DNA from: Flagellimonas meridianipacifica
GTDB lineage: Bacteria > Bacteroidota > Bacteroidia > Flavobacteriales > Flavobacteriaceae
Assembly: GCF_003001695.1 (NCBI RefSeq)
Contig: NZ_PVYX01000001.1
Coordinates: forward strand, 1,364,001 to 1,428,000
Length of the DNA stretch: 64,000 nt
Reading direction: 5' to 3'
The position numbers were made by a program, and so were the translations under genes. This document shows, piece by piece, positions 35,246 through 44,386 of this stretch. Under the pieces are notes generated by a model. The model was given only the letters and a program-made list of their open reading frames with translations, was not told where the DNA came from and did not search any database. The first letter of the stretch is position 1. Every line of letters starts with the position of its first letter.

Positions 35246-35656
35246 ATGAAACGGAGTTATTTGCTCTTACTAGTTCTTCTTCTTGGTTTTGCGAAGCAAA
35301 GCCAGGCTCAAAGGACTACGACCAACTCCAAATTACTGCGTTTCTATGAGAATTTAGCGGAACGCGATGCCGCCTATGAACAAGGCCTCCAATTGGACCA
35401 TCAAGATGAGCTGGACTATTGGAACGATCAGGAAAACTTTGAACGTGAATTGGGAAAATCTAATTTTTCCTTCTATCTCGTATACATGAAGAGCAAAAAA
35501 GAAGCACACCGCAAGTATTTGAAGGAATGTGAGGGCTCTTGTGCCCATAGCGATGTATACTGGATTAAAATGAGAAACTATCTTTCAACACCGGACGCTT
35601 CAGACCTTTTTAAGGCAACCACAGACGTAGCTCAATCTACTTCCATTAAAAAATAA
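35246..35656 (+). CDS. Small exported protein, unknown function
   Basis: 136 residues. Signal peptide SYLLLLVLLLGFAKQSQAQ. The mature part is helical and highly charged (FYENLAERDAAYEQGLQLDHQDELDYWNDQENFERELG), with two Cys close together (ECEGSC) that could pair. It resembles no family I can name; similar proteins occur in Flavobacteriaceae. It has its own terminator, shared with the convergent small ORF. Confidence 0.72.
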   Translation: MKRSYLLLLVLLLGFAKQSQAQRTTTNSKLLRFYENLAERDAAYEQGLQLDHQDELDYWNDQENFERELGKSNFSFYLVYMKSKKEAHRKYLKECEGSCAHSDVYWIKMRNYLSTPDASDLFKATTDVAQSTSIKK

Positions 35657-35657
35657 A

Positions 35658-35679
35658 AAAACCGCCTTTTGGCGGTTTT
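35658..35679. terminator. Bidirectional intrinsic terminator
   Basis: AAAACCGCC (35658-35666) and GGCGGTTTT (35671-35679) form a 9-pair stem with a TTTT loop. A-rich on one side and T-rich on the other, it can end transcription from both flanking convergent genes. Confidence 0.88.
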
Positions 35680-35841
35680 CTATGCAACTTTTTTCAGCAA
35701 ATCATAGCAGGGACAACGCTTACATCGTTTGCTTTCTGACTTTTTATATTTTTTACAGCACCTGGTCTTACAGTTAGCAGGAGGTAGCTCTTTTAATATA
35801 GCTTTCTTTCCTTTTTTGCCGGCCTTTTTGTTTTTCCCCAT
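35680..35841 (-). CDS. 53-residue Cys/Lys-rich small protein
   Basis: Minus-strand ORF from ATG 35841 to TAG 35680-35682. It opens MGKNKKAGKKGKKAILKELP, continues PPANCKTRCCKKYKKS and ends KRCKRCPCYDLLKKVA. It has six Cys in 20-odd residues (C..RCC, then C..CPC) and about 18 lysines, so a metal- or cluster-binding, nucleic-acid-contacting peptide is suggested. The frame ends exactly against a strong convergent terminator and the composition is far from random, which argues it is real. It begins about 65 bases from the end of the ferritin gene (35906) on the same strand. Function unknown. Confidence 0.65.
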   Translation of the reverse strand: MGKNKKAGKKGKKAILKELPPANCKTRCCKKYKKSESKRCKRCPCYDLLKKVA

Positions 35842-35905
35842 CTGAATAAATCAGTGGGTCAAATATAGCTATTTTAAATTAATCTAAATAAATAGTTATT
35901 AACAT

Positions 35906-36427
35906 TTATTCACCGGCCGTGTCGGAAGCAGCGCTCTCTACGGTTAGTTGCTGTATATCTCTGTCAAACAGGTAAAGTCCTCCTTTGTCATCACCGATAA
36001 GGTTGATTTTATCCAAAACCGTCCTAGCCAAAGCTTCTTCTTCCAACTGCTCGGCTACGTACCATTGTAGAAAATTATGAGTAGCATAATCTTTTTCATC
36101 CAAGGTGATGTGAACCAATTCGTTGATGCTTTGCGATACAAATACTTCGTGTTCGAATAATTTTTGCAACATCTTTTGGAGGGTGCCAAATTCAGTTTCT
36201 GGAGCTTTTAAGTCGGAAACCACGGCATGACCGCCTCTTTCATTTACGTATTTCACCAATTTGAGCATATGCATACGCTCTTCATCAGCGTGTCCGTACA
36301 TGAAACCAGCTACACCTTCCAGTCCCTTTACTTCGGCCCAAGAGGCCATGGACAAATACACTTGTGATGACTCTGCTTCTATACGGATTTGCTTATTTAA
36401 AGCCTCTTCTAGTCTCTTTGATAGCAT
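35906..36427 (-). CDS. ftnA: Ferritin (FtnA type)
   Basis: 173 residues. Non-haem 24-mer iron storage. Ferroxidase-site residues are visible: IRIEAESSQVYLSMASWAE (first Glu), YGHADEERMHMLKLV (ExxH) and VAEQLEEEALART. It lacks the Met ligand pattern of bacterioferritin. A C-terminal tail of about 12 residues is acidic (ESAASDTAGE). The neighbouring small Cys-rich ORF downstream on the same strand could be co-transcribed. Confidence 0.95.
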   Translation of the reverse strand: MLSKRLEEALNKQIRIEAESSQVYLSMASWAEVKGLEGVAGFMYGHADEERMHMLKLVKYVNERGGHAVVSDLKAPETEFGTLQKMLQKLFEHEVFVSQSINELVHITLDEKDYATHNFLQWYVAEQLEEEALARTVLDKINLIGDDKGGLYLFDRDIQQLTVESAASDTAGE

Positions 36428-36497
36428 GTTCTTAATGTTTTATAACGTAAAATTACAAAACGCACTTGGTACTTAACGCTAGATTGATTCTTAATAG

Positions 36498-37337
36498 TCA
36501 GAATTGCACAGCCAATCCCATCGTTCCAGGACCAAAACTAAGATTCCAGCTTACTTTTTTTTGTTGGTCATTATATTTTTGGTCGTACTTGGAATCTAGA
36601 TACTTATCGATTGATTCCACTATAAAAATGCTCAGCACGGTGCCAAAAGCCACATCCGATATCCAATGAAATCCATCATTAACTCTAGCTAAACCAGGGA
36701 TTAAGCCTACAGTGTATATTCCTGCTTTTACCCATGGGCTTTTAAATTGTTTGGCAATGGCATAGGCGTTGCTGAAAGCTAGTATCGCATGTCCGGAAGG
36801 AAAGGAATCGTAATTGAAAACTCTATTTATGTTAAAAGGATCATACGTACTTGAGGAATCTCCACTTTTTGGACGCGCCCTTCCAATAATTCGCTTGCTT
36901 ACCTGCTGCAAAAAGCCTCCAGCGGTAGCCGAAGCTATTAAAAGCACGCCTGTTCTCCTAAGTTTTTCATTTTTGGTAAATAGGCCGGCAAGATAAACAC
37001 CACCAGTGAACATATAATTGTTCTCTGGATTACCATACTCAATTCCATAATTGACCAGAAAATCGGGAACATCATCTCTGAAACCATCTGCCCAATTGTC
37101 CAATTCATCATCAACAGTGAATAAAGCCAGAGTTCCAGCCGTCACATACCCAAAATTGGCCCATTGTTTTCCCTTCCAATGAAAAGGACGGCTGTAGGAA
37201 TGACCGATACCACCAAATACGTTACCCATATCATAGGTGAAATTATTCCAAAGACTCTCTTTTTTATCAATTTTTAACTCCTGTCCGTTTAATTGAATTA
37301 AAGTTAACATGAGCAGTAATAGGGGCAATGATTTCAT
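36498..37337 (-). CDS. PAP2-family phosphatase
   Basis: 279 residues. Signal peptide (SLPLLLLMLTLIQLNGQ), then the three acid-phosphatase motifs: KRIIGRARP, NYDSFPSGHAILA and ARVNDGFHWISDVAFG. These form the vanadate-type active site of lipid or undecaprenyl-pyrophosphate phosphatases. With a signal peptide and only a few hydrophobic stretches, it probably acts from the periplasm on lipid phosphates. Substrate not predictable. Confidence 0.9.
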   Translation of the reverse strand: MKSLPLLLLMLTLIQLNGQELKIDKKESLWNNFTYDMGNVFGGIGHSYSRPFHWKGKQWANFGYVTAGTLALFTVDDELDNWADGFRDDVPDFLVNYGIEYGNPENNYMFTGGVYLAGLFTKNEKLRRTGVLLIASATAGGFLQQVSKRIIGRARPKSGDSSSTYDPFNINRVFNYDSFPSGHAILAFSNAYAIAKQFKSPWVKAGIYTVGLIPGLARVNDGFHWISDVAFGTVLSIFIVESIDKYLDSKYDQKYNDQQKKVSWNLSFGPGTMGLAVQF

Positions 37338-37363
37338 AAGGTTGAATAAAATGAACAGTAAAT

Positions 37364-38266
37364 CTAAGTATAAATGTGTTGAGCTAAACGAAATGTATTA
37401 GCATGGGCTTCTATGATTATTTTTATTTCAGGAGAATATCCTCCACCCATACTACATTGGATGGGAATCCCCTTGTCAAAACAGGTCTGCAATACAAAAC
37501 GATCACGTTCTTTACAACCTTCCAATGTCATTCCCAAAGTGCCCAACTTATCAGTTGATAGTATATCCACACCACACAAATAGAAAACAAAATCAGGTTT
37601 TAGCTTTTCTAGAAGTTCAGGTAAGACGTTTTTTAGTTTGATTAAGTATTCATCATCCCTAGTTGCCTTTTCCAAAGCAATATCCAAGTCAGATATTTCC
37701 TTTTTGAAGGGATAGTTGCCTCTTCCATGCATGGAGAAGGTGAAAACAGCATCGTCATCTTGAAAAATTTCTGCTGTTCCATTGCCTTGGTGTACATCTA
37801 AATCTACAATAAGAACCTTGTTAGCTAGGTTTTTTTTGATAAGATATCTAGCTCCAATTGCTTGGTCATTAAGCATGCAAAAAGCTTCTCCTCGATTAGA
37901 ATAAGCGTGATGGGTTCCTCCAGCTATGTTCATGGCTACTCCGTGCTCCAGAGCGAACAGACAGCCCTTAATTGTTCCATCCGCGATGATACGTTCCCGT
38001 TCCACAAGTTCAGCACTTAATGGAAATCCAATCTTCCGTACTTCGCTGGGTTTTAAATTGAGTTGGGAAAGGTTTTGAAAATAGGTTTTATCATGGACAG
38101 CAAGAATTGCCGAATCATCGGGTAAAACAGGACTGAAGAAATTATCCTTTGTGCAGGTACCTTCATGTAACAGTTGCCTGGGAAGCAAGTCATATTTTTC
38201 CATAGGAAAGCGATGACCTTCAGGTAAGGGATGTTTATAAATGGGGTGATAGGCAATTTTTAGCAT
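37364..38266 (-). CDS. Histone deacetylase-family amidohydrolase
   Basis: 300 residues from the ATG at 38266 (MLKIAYHPIYKHPLPEGHRFP); upstream residues lie within tex. Zn-hydrolase motifs: AGGTHHAYSNRGEAFCMLND (paired His), VLIVDLDVHQGNGTAEIF (Zn ligands Asp and His), FSMHGRGNYPF and YLCGVDILSTDKLG (second Asp). Belongs to the HDAC/AcuC/acetylpolyamine amidohydrolase superfamily. Bacterial members remove acyl groups from small amines, acetoin-related proteins or lysine residues; which one applies here is unknown. It starts 7 bases after the end of the Tex gene, so co-transcription is likely. Confidence 0.9.
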   Translation of the reverse strand: MLKIAYHPIYKHPLPEGHRFPMEKYDLLPRQLLHEGTCTKDNFFSPVLPDDSAILAVHDKTYFQNLSQLNLKPSEVRKIGFPLSAELVERERIIADGTIKGCLFALEHGVAMNIAGGTHHAYSNRGEAFCMLNDQAIGARYLIKKNLANKVLIVDLDVHQGNGTAEIFQDDDAVFTFSMHGRGNYPFKKEISDLDIALEKATRDDEYLIKLKNVLPELLEKLKPDFVFYLCGVDILSTDKLGTLGMTLEGCKERDRFVLQTCFDKGIPIQCSMGGGYSPEIKIIIEAHANTFRLAQHIYT

Positions 38267-38273
38267 TTTGGTG

Positions 38274-40403
38274 TCAGTCTTTTTTATGCAAAGCCAATTG
38301 AATACGTTTTCGAGGTACATCTACATCCAAAACCTTAACTATAATTTGCTCATGAAGACTTACATGTTCATTTACGTCTTTAACATAGGAATCCGCTAGA
38401 TTGGAAACATGGATAAGCCCGCTTTCCTTTATCCCAATATCCACAAAACAGCCAAAATTGGTGATGTTATTGACAATGCCTGGCAGCAACTGACCTACTT
38501 GTAAATCTGTAATCTGTCGTATGTTTTGATTGAAAGCGAAAACTTTGGCCTTTTCCCTTCGATCTAAACCGGGCTTTTCCAATTCTTCAAGAATATCTTG
38601 TAAAGTGGGGATACCAGTATTTTCATCGCAGTAGCGGGCAATGTCTATGCTTTGGAGGATAGATTTGTTTCCGATTATTTTGGATAGCGGGATTCCTTTA
38701 TCTTTTGCCATCTTTTCCACTATACTATAGCTTTCAGGATGCACAGCTGAATCGTCCAAAGGATTTTCACCTTCTTTTATCCGTAGGAAACCTGCACCTT
38801 GCTCAAAAGCCTTCCCTCCAAGCCGAGGAACCTTTTTAATCTCTGTTCTACTTTTAAAAGCTCCATACTCGTTCCGATGGGCAACGATGTTCTCTGCTAG
38901 TTTTGGCCCAATGCCCGATACGTAACTGAGTAAAGGAACACTGGCCGTATTGATATTGACACCCACAGAGTTAACACAGCTTTCCACAACGGTTTCCAAG
39001 GAAGTTTTCAATCTGGATTGATCCACGTCATGTTGGTATTGTCCAACACCAATGGATTTAGCGTCTATTTTGACCAGTTCTGCAAGCGGGTCTGCCAGTC
39101 TTCTTCCAATGGAAACGGCTCCTCTAACCGTCACATCGTAGTTGGGAAATTCATCTCTGGCAATTTTTGATGCTGAATATATGGAAGCACCTGCTTCACT
39201 GACCACAAATACTTCAATGGGATTCTTAAAACGGATTCGTTTCACCAAGTGTTCGGTTTCGCGGGATGCGGTTCCATTACCAATGGCAATTGCTTCTATT
39301 TTATGGGCATCGACCAAAGAACTTATCTTTTTAATTGCCCCTGCAGAATCATTTTGTGGAGCATGTGGATATATGGTCTCGTTGTGTTTTAAATCACCCT
39401 GGGCATCCAAGCAAACTACTTTACAGCCTGTTCTAAAACCAGGGTCTATGGCCAAAATTCTTTTTGCACCAAGGGGTGCGCCAAGTAATAATTGTTTTAA
39501 GTTCTTGGAAAAAACCTGTATAGCTTCGGCATCTGCTTTTTCTTTTGCATTTTTTAGAAGTTCATTGGATAAAGAAGGAAATAAAAGCCGTTTGTATGCA
39601 TCCGCTATGGCCATTTCAATTTGTGAAGCACAGGCATTATTTGATTTGAGTATTCTCCTTTCAATCTTATCCAATGCCCTGTCATCATCGATTTCGATTT
39701 TGACGCGAATGAATCCCTCTTTTTCCGCTCTTGAGATGGCCAAAAATCGATGTGAGGGGCACCGATTCAATAGTTCACTCCAATCGAAATAATCACGAAA
39801 CTTCTGCGCTTTCTCATTGTCCTTTTTGGTTTTGATGACTTTGCAATTCAAAAGGGCATGTCGCTCCAATTGGTTTCGTAGCTGATTTCGTATATCGGTA
39901 CGCTCATTAATCCATTCTGAGATGATATGTCTAGCGCCTTCAAGAGCTTCATCTTCATTTTGAACTTGGTTCGTAAGGTATTTGGAAGCGATGAACTCTA
40001 TCTCATCACTTCGTTGTGTCATGATGATTTTAGCCAAAGGTTCCAAGCCATTTTTACGGGCAACCTCGGCTTTTGTTTTTTTACTTTTTTTGAATGGTAT
40101 ATAAAGGTCCTCTAGGCTATTGAGGTTCTCACAATCTTGCAATTTGGATTGGAGTTCTGGAGTTAATAGGCCTTGTTCTTTAATGGCTTTTATAATTGCC
40201 AACTTTCTTTTTTCCAAAGCTTCAAATTCAGCTTTGAATTTTACAATTTCCCCAATTTGAACCTCATCTAAATTGCCTGTACGTTCTTTACGATATCTGG
40301 AAATGAATGGAATGGTACAATCTTCATAGAGTAATGCAATTGTATTTTCCACACTTTTTTCAGAAAACTGTGTGCGTTTTAGGATAAAGCGGATGAGTTG
40401 CAT
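38274..40403 (-). CDS. tex: Transcription accessory protein Tex
   Basis: 709 residues. Domain order typical of Tex/YhgF: N-terminal helical region (SRYRKERTGNLDEVQI), YqgF/RNase H-like core (ILAIDPGFRTGCKVVCLD, IAIGNGTASRETE), helix-hairpin-helix (LLSYVSGIGPKLAENIVAHR) and a C-terminal S1 RNA-binding domain (VGQLLPGIVNNITNFGCFVDIGI...GLIHVSNL). Essential or accessory role in transcription and RNA handling, related to eukaryotic Spt6. Full length compared with about 770 in E. coli, slightly short. Confidence 0.96.
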   Translation of the reverse strand: MQLIRFILKRTQFSEKSVENTIALLYEDCTIPFISRYRKERTGNLDEVQIGEIVKFKAEFEALEKRKLAIIKAIKEQGLLTPELQSKLQDCENLNSLEDLYIPFKKSKKTKAEVARKNGLEPLAKIIMTQRSDEIEFIASKYLTNQVQNEDEALEGARHIISEWINERTDIRNQLRNQLERHALLNCKVIKTKKDNEKAQKFRDYFDWSELLNRCPSHRFLAISRAEKEGFIRVKIEIDDDRALDKIERRILKSNNACASQIEMAIADAYKRLLFPSLSNELLKNAKEKADAEAIQVFSKNLKQLLLGAPLGAKRILAIDPGFRTGCKVVCLDAQGDLKHNETIYPHAPQNDSAGAIKKISSLVDAHKIEAIAIGNGTASRETEHLVKRIRFKNPIEVFVVSEAGASIYSASKIARDEFPNYDVTVRGAVSIGRRLADPLAELVKIDAKSIGVGQYQHDVDQSRLKTSLETVVESCVNSVGVNINTASVPLLSYVSGIGPKLAENIVAHRNEYGAFKSRTEIKKVPRLGGKAFEQGAGFLRIKEGENPLDDSAVHPESYSIVEKMAKDKGIPLSKIIGNKSILQSIDIARYCDENTGIPTLQDILEELEKPGLDRREKAKVFAFNQNIRQITDLQVGQLLPGIVNNITNFGCFVDIGIKESGLIHVSNLADSYVKDVNEHVSLHEQIIVKVLDVDVPRKRIQLALHKKD

Positions 40404-40432
40404 GAACCAATATTGATTTGATTAACAAGGAA

Positions 40433-42508
40433 CTAATTTATGCCCTCACCATTCTCAACACCATCTTCGTCTGGGTTGAGGAAGACCAATTTGCCAGCTT
40501 TGTTCTCAGTCATCAAAATCATGCCTTCGCTTTCCACACCGCGCAGTTTTCTTGGAGCTAAGTTGACCAAAACCGTAACTTTTTTCCCAACAATTTCTTC
40601 GGGTTTGAAGCTTTCTGCAATCCCGGAAACTATGGTTCGTGTATCCAGTCCTGTATCCACTTTTAATACTAAAAGTTTGTTCGCTTTGGGCATTTTTTCA
40701 GCTTCAACGATTGTTCCCACTCTCATGTCCATTTTGCTGAAATCATCAAAAGTGATAGTGTCTTTTTGAGGTATAATCTCTTTTTCCATCTGCGTATTGG
40801 CTTGTTTAGTGGCTTCAAGTTTGGCCAACTGAGCTTCTATTTCCTTATCCTCTATTTTACGGAACAGGAGCTCACTTTTATTAATTTGGAGTCCTGAAGG
40901 TAAGAGGGTTTCTTTGGTGCCAACCTCATCCCATGAGGTCTCTACTGAGCTTGAACTAACATTAAGAATGTTTTTAAGTCTTCCTGACGTGAAGGGCAAA
41001 AAAGGTTCGCTCAATACTGCAAGCCCAGTAGCGATTTGAAGCGCTACATACATTATGGTCTTGGTGCGATCTTCATCTGTTTTAATAAGTTTCCAAGGTT
41101 CTTCATCTGCCAAATACTTGTTGCCCAAACGAGCTAGGTTCATCAACTCTTGACTTGCTTCCCTAAATCTGTATCTATTCAAAGAATCTTCCAAGATTTT
41201 TGGGTACTCCGATAACGAAATCAGAGCTTGTTTATCTTGTTCGTTTAGCTCGTTAGGTTTTGGGACTATACCGTCATAGTATTTATGTGTTAATACCACT
41301 ACACGATTAATGAAATTCCCAAAAATGGCAACCAATTCATTGTTGTTTCGCGCTTGAAAGTCCTTCCAGGTGAAATCATTGTCCTTGGTTTCCGGAGCAT
41401 TTGCCGTGAGGGTATATCGTAAAACATCTTCCATATCCGGGAACTCTTCTAGATACTCATGCAACCAGACCGCCCAATTTTTTGAAGTAGATAGTTTGTT
41501 CCCCTCCAAGTTCAAAAATTCATTGGCCGGGACATTTTCCGGTAGCACAAACTCACCATGTGCTTTTAGCATGCTTGGAAATATAATGCAGTGGAAAACA
41601 ATATTGTCCTTACCAATAAAATGAAGCAATTTGGTGTTCTTATTCTTCCAATAAGGTTCCCAATCTTTTCCTTCGCGTTCGGCCCACTCCTTTGTGGAAG
41701 AAATGTATCCTATTGGAGCATCAAACCAAACGTAGAGGACTTTCCCCTCAGCATCTTTTACAGGCACCGGAATTCCCCAGTCCAAATCCCGTGTTACGGC
41801 ACGTGGTTTCAAACCATCATCAATCCATGATTTGCATTGTCCATATACGTTGGGTTTCCAATCATTTTTATGCCCCTCTATTATCCATTCCTTCAGGAAA
41901 CCTTCATATCTATCCAAGGGAAGAAACCAATGTTTTGTTTTCTTAAGCGAGGGTTCGGTTCCAGTAATGGCAGATTTCGGATTAATAAGATCAGTGGCAT
42001 TCAAGGATGAACCACAGTTTTCACATTGATCACCATAGGCTTCATGGTGTCCACATACAGGGCATGTACCCACAACAAAGCGATCTGCTAGGAATTGCTG
42101 TGCTTCTTCATCATACAGCTGTTCAGTGGTTTCCTCTATAAAATCTCCCTGATCATATAGTTTCTTGAAGAAGTCTGATGCGGTTTTATGATGTATTTCT
42201 GCTGAAGTTCTGGAATAGTTATCAAAAGTAATCCCAAAATCAACAAAGGATTGTTTTATAATTCCATGGTATTTGTCAATAATCTCTTTTGGAGATACGC
42301 CCTCTTTTTTAGCCTTCATAGGAATAGCCACACCGTGTTCGTCACTGCCACAGATAAAAGCAACATCATGCCCTTTTAAACGGAGAAAACGGGCATAGAT
42401 ATCCGCGGGAACATAAACTCCTGCCAAATGACCAATATGTATTGGGCCATTGGTGTATGGAAGAGCTGCAGTAAGGGTATACCTAGTAGGCGTATTGTCT
42501 TGAGACAT
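40433..42508 (-). CDS. metG: Methionyl-tRNA synthetase
   Basis: 691 residues. Charges tRNA-Met. HIGH signature at 24-27 (PIHIGH), zinc knuckle [20 protein letters not shown] at about 145-165, the KMSKS-like KLSTS near residue 340, an anticodon-binding helical domain, and a C-terminal Trbp111/EMAP-like tRNA-binding domain ([36 protein letters not shown]). Length and domain set are those of the long dimeric bacterial form. It has a -7-like promoter and a palindrome in its leader. Confidence 0.97.
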   Translation of the reverse strand: MSQDNTPTRYTLTAALPYTNGPIHIGHLAGVYVPADIYARFLRLKGHDVAFICGSDEHGVAIPMKAKKEGVSPKEIIDKYHGIIKQSFVDFGITFDNYSRTSAEIHHKTASDFFKKLYDQGDFIEETTEQLYDEEAQQFLADRFVVGTCPVCGHHEAYGDQCENCGSSLNATDLINPKSAITGTEPSLKKTKHWFLPLDRYEGFLKEWIIEGHKNDWKPNVYGQCKSWIDDGLKPRAVTRDLDWGIPVPVKDAEGKVLYVWFDAPIGYISSTKEWAEREGKDWEPYWKNKNTKLLHFIGKDNIVFHCIIFPSMLKAHGEFVLPENVPANEFLNLEGNKLSTSKNWAVWLHEYLEEFPDMEDVLRYTLTANAPETKDNDFTWKDFQARNNNELVAIFGNFINRVVVLTHKYYDGIVPKPNELNEQDKQALISLSEYPKILEDSLNRYRFREASQELMNLARLGNKYLADEEPWKLIKTDEDRTKTIMYVALQIATGLAVLSEPFLPFTSGRLKNILNVSSSSVETSWDEVGTKETLLPSGLQINKSELLFRKIEDKEIEAQLAKLEATKQANTQMEKEIIPQKDTITFDDFSKMDMRVGTIVEAEKMPKANKLLVLKVDTGLDTRTIVSGIAESFKPEEIVGKKVTVLVNLAPRKLRGVESEGMILMTENKAGKLVFLNPDEDGVENGEGIN

Positions 42509-42514
42509 ATTGAA

Positions 42515-42536
42515 GCTTAATTAAGCCTCAAAAATA
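42515..42536 (-). promoter_or_regulatory. metG leader: -7-like element and palindrome
   Basis: On the minus strand TATTTTTG (complement of 42529-42536) matches TAnnTTTG exactly, 20 bases before the ATG at 42508. Between them GCTTAATTAAGC (42515-42526) is a perfect 12-base palindrome. A -33 TTTG at the expected distance was not seen, so the promoter assignment is tentative. Confidence 0.4.
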
Positions 42537-42582
42537 CAGTTTTTGGTAGAAGCTGGGGAACTTATGCTCCTTAAATAAGAAA

Positions 42583-42631
42583 CCTCCGAAAGGGCATTCC
42601 TAATATGGGGTGGGAATAGCACAATCGGAGG
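42583..42631 (-). terminator. Hairpin downstream of the DUF1501 gene
   Basis: On the minus strand CCTCCGA and TCGGAGG (arms at 42625-42631 and 42583-42589) pair around a 35-base loop with a smaller inner pairing (ATTCC with GGAAT), followed by TTTCTTATTT. Likely a terminator for the DUF1501-DUF1800 transcript. Confidence 0.5.
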
Positions 42632-42662
42632 ATTCCAGAGTGTTTGCTTATTGGAGTAAGCT

Positions 42663-44375
42663 TTACATAATCATTACGGATTTACTCATTCTTTCACCAC
42701 CTACGGAAATTCGATAAATGTATTTTCCAGTGGAAAGACTATCTCTCATTCGCTCTCGAATGTTTATTTCTGCCGAACCTTCCAGCATCATTTCATTAAA
42801 CACCGTACCTACTTTCTGACCCAAAATATTGAATAATTCAATATCCACATGAGCTGCAAAAGGCATTTCCAAGTAAATATGGGGTGCTCTTGAATTTGGG
42901 TAGTACGGTCTATGTACAATTGCAGTTTCGATGTCTGGGTTAGGGTTCATACCATCTTCACTTGGAGGAGTATCTGGCAACGTTGGTGGGTCATTATCCA
43001 TTGCGATATCTGGGAAATCCACACCGCTACAATTGAATCCAAGGTTAACCGGGGCGTAAGGATGATCTAAAAGATGCTGCTCCACCAAAGGAATTGGCAC
43101 ACAGAGCCATTCGGCCAATACTGTGGCATATAAATCCCTAAAGTCCATGGTATAATCCAAGTTTCCACGACTATTTGGACTATCCAATGATGGGTGGTCA
43201 CCAACAAAAGCACTTCCGTTAAGACCAGAACCAAAGAAAAGAGTAGGAGCTGCCTTACCATGGTCAGTACCCAATGAACCGTTCTCAAAAATTCGTCTAC
43301 CGAATTCGGAGAAGGTCATACTCAATACCTGTTCGTCCTGTTGCGTGAAACCTAAGTCTTCATAGAAGTTGTTCACGGCAATAGACAAATTGGACATAAG
43401 ACGCTCGTGGGCCAAAGGTTGGTTACCATGAGTATCAAAACCTCCCATGGAAATCATGTACACTTTTGTACCTAGATTACCTTTAATCAATCGAGCCAAT
43501 AAAGCCAATTGTCTTGCAAAACCATTGTCTTGGTATTCTACTTGGTTTTGACCTCTTTCATACGCTTCGTTGATTTTTCCTGCATATTCATAAGTGGTAT
43601 TGGCCACACCTCTTAAGAAACGCAACTGATCGCCATACATACAATCGCCAAAAGGAGCGTTTGCGATGTCATAAAAGAAACCGGTCTCAGCAATTTCCTC
43701 CAGCTGATCAATGTTGTTCGTTACGAAAGCATAATTCGTTTCTTCACCTTGGAAAACCAAGTTGGCAATACTTCCAATTTGAATAGCTGCCGGGGCTTCT
43801 GGTGGATTGATAAGATAGTCAGGATAACATTGTTCAAAATGTCTACCCATCCACCCAGTGTTCAAACCAGAAAAACCTGTTGTGGTCAAATCGGTGTTTG
43901 CATAAATGTCCGAGCCCGTAAAGTGGGATAAACTTTGGTTTTGGTATCCAACACCATGAACGGCTTTGAACTTTCCTTCTCCCCAAAGGGATTCCAAGGA
44001 ATTCATATAGGTGGGTATACCAAAATCATCAGTAAGCTTTAATACTTTACTTTCTGGAATGTAGATGTTGGGACGGGCATTAGCATAAGTGTCATATTGC
44101 TGTACGGGGATTACAGTGCTTAAACCGTCGTTTCCTCCGGATAAGCGAATCAATACGAGAATATTATCTGTTTCAGCATCGGCAATCGCTGATGTCAAGC
44201 GAGATGGCGCTGATGCAGTCAATAAATTACTTCCAAGAAACATGGAACCAGAACCCGCTATCCCCAGGGCTTGGAGAAAGGATCTTCTGCTCCAGTTTTT
44301 GTGCTCCAAATCATGACCTTCATGTTCTAGGCCTTTATGAGGAGATGTATCGTGAGTGTGGTGAGTATCGCACAT
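42663..44375 (-). CDS. DUF1501 protein with Tat signal and T9SS C-terminal domain
   Basis: 570 residues. A His-rich N-region (MCDTHHTHDTSPHKG) precedes the Tat motif SRRSFLQALG at 29-38. The DUF1501 domain (about 70-450) contains LIRLSGGNDGLSTVIP, YMISMGGFDTHGNQ and FSEFGRRIFENGSLGTDHGKA, a sulfatase-like fold. After a Pro/Asp linker, residues of about 495-570 are a T9SS type A sorting domain (ELFNILGQKVG, LSTGKYIYRISVGGERMSK). So export is probably Tat to the periplasm, then T9SS to the surface. It follows DUF1800, its usual partner, by 11 bases. Confidence 0.9.
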   Translation of the reverse strand: MCDTHHTHDTSPHKGLEHEGHDLEHKNWSRRSFLQALGIAGSGSMFLGSNLLTASAPSRLTSAIADAETDNILVLIRLSGGNDGLSTVIPVQQYDTYANARPNIYIPESKVLKLTDDFGIPTYMNSLESLWGEGKFKAVHGVGYQNQSLSHFTGSDIYANTDLTTTGFSGLNTGWMGRHFEQCYPDYLINPPEAPAAIQIGSIANLVFQGEETNYAFVTNNIDQLEEIAETGFFYDIANAPFGDCMYGDQLRFLRGVANTTYEYAGKINEAYERGQNQVEYQDNGFARQLALLARLIKGNLGTKVYMISMGGFDTHGNQPLAHERLMSNLSIAVNNFYEDLGFTQQDEQVLSMTFSEFGRRIFENGSLGTDHGKAAPTLFFGSGLNGSAFVGDHPSLDSPNSRGNLDYTMDFRDLYATVLAEWLCVPIPLVEQHLLDHPYAPVNLGFNCSGVDFPDIAMDNDPPTLPDTPPSEDGMNPNPDIETAIVHRPYYPNSRAPHIYLEMPFAAHVDIELFNILGQKVGTVFNEMMLEGSAEINIRERMRDSLSTGKYIYRISVGGERMSKSVMIM

Positions 44376-44386
44376 AATTGTAGGGG

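Noticed and set aside
39142-39792. Plus-strand open frame of 216 residues
   Set aside because: Lies entirely inside tex on the other strand, and its composition (Ser/Leu-rich, no motif) is that of an antisense shadow.
42509-42662. T-box or other riboswitch before metG
   Set aside because: No T-box sequence or specifier loop; T-boxes are not expected in Bacteroidota, and the hairpin present reads as a terminator of the neighbouring gene.
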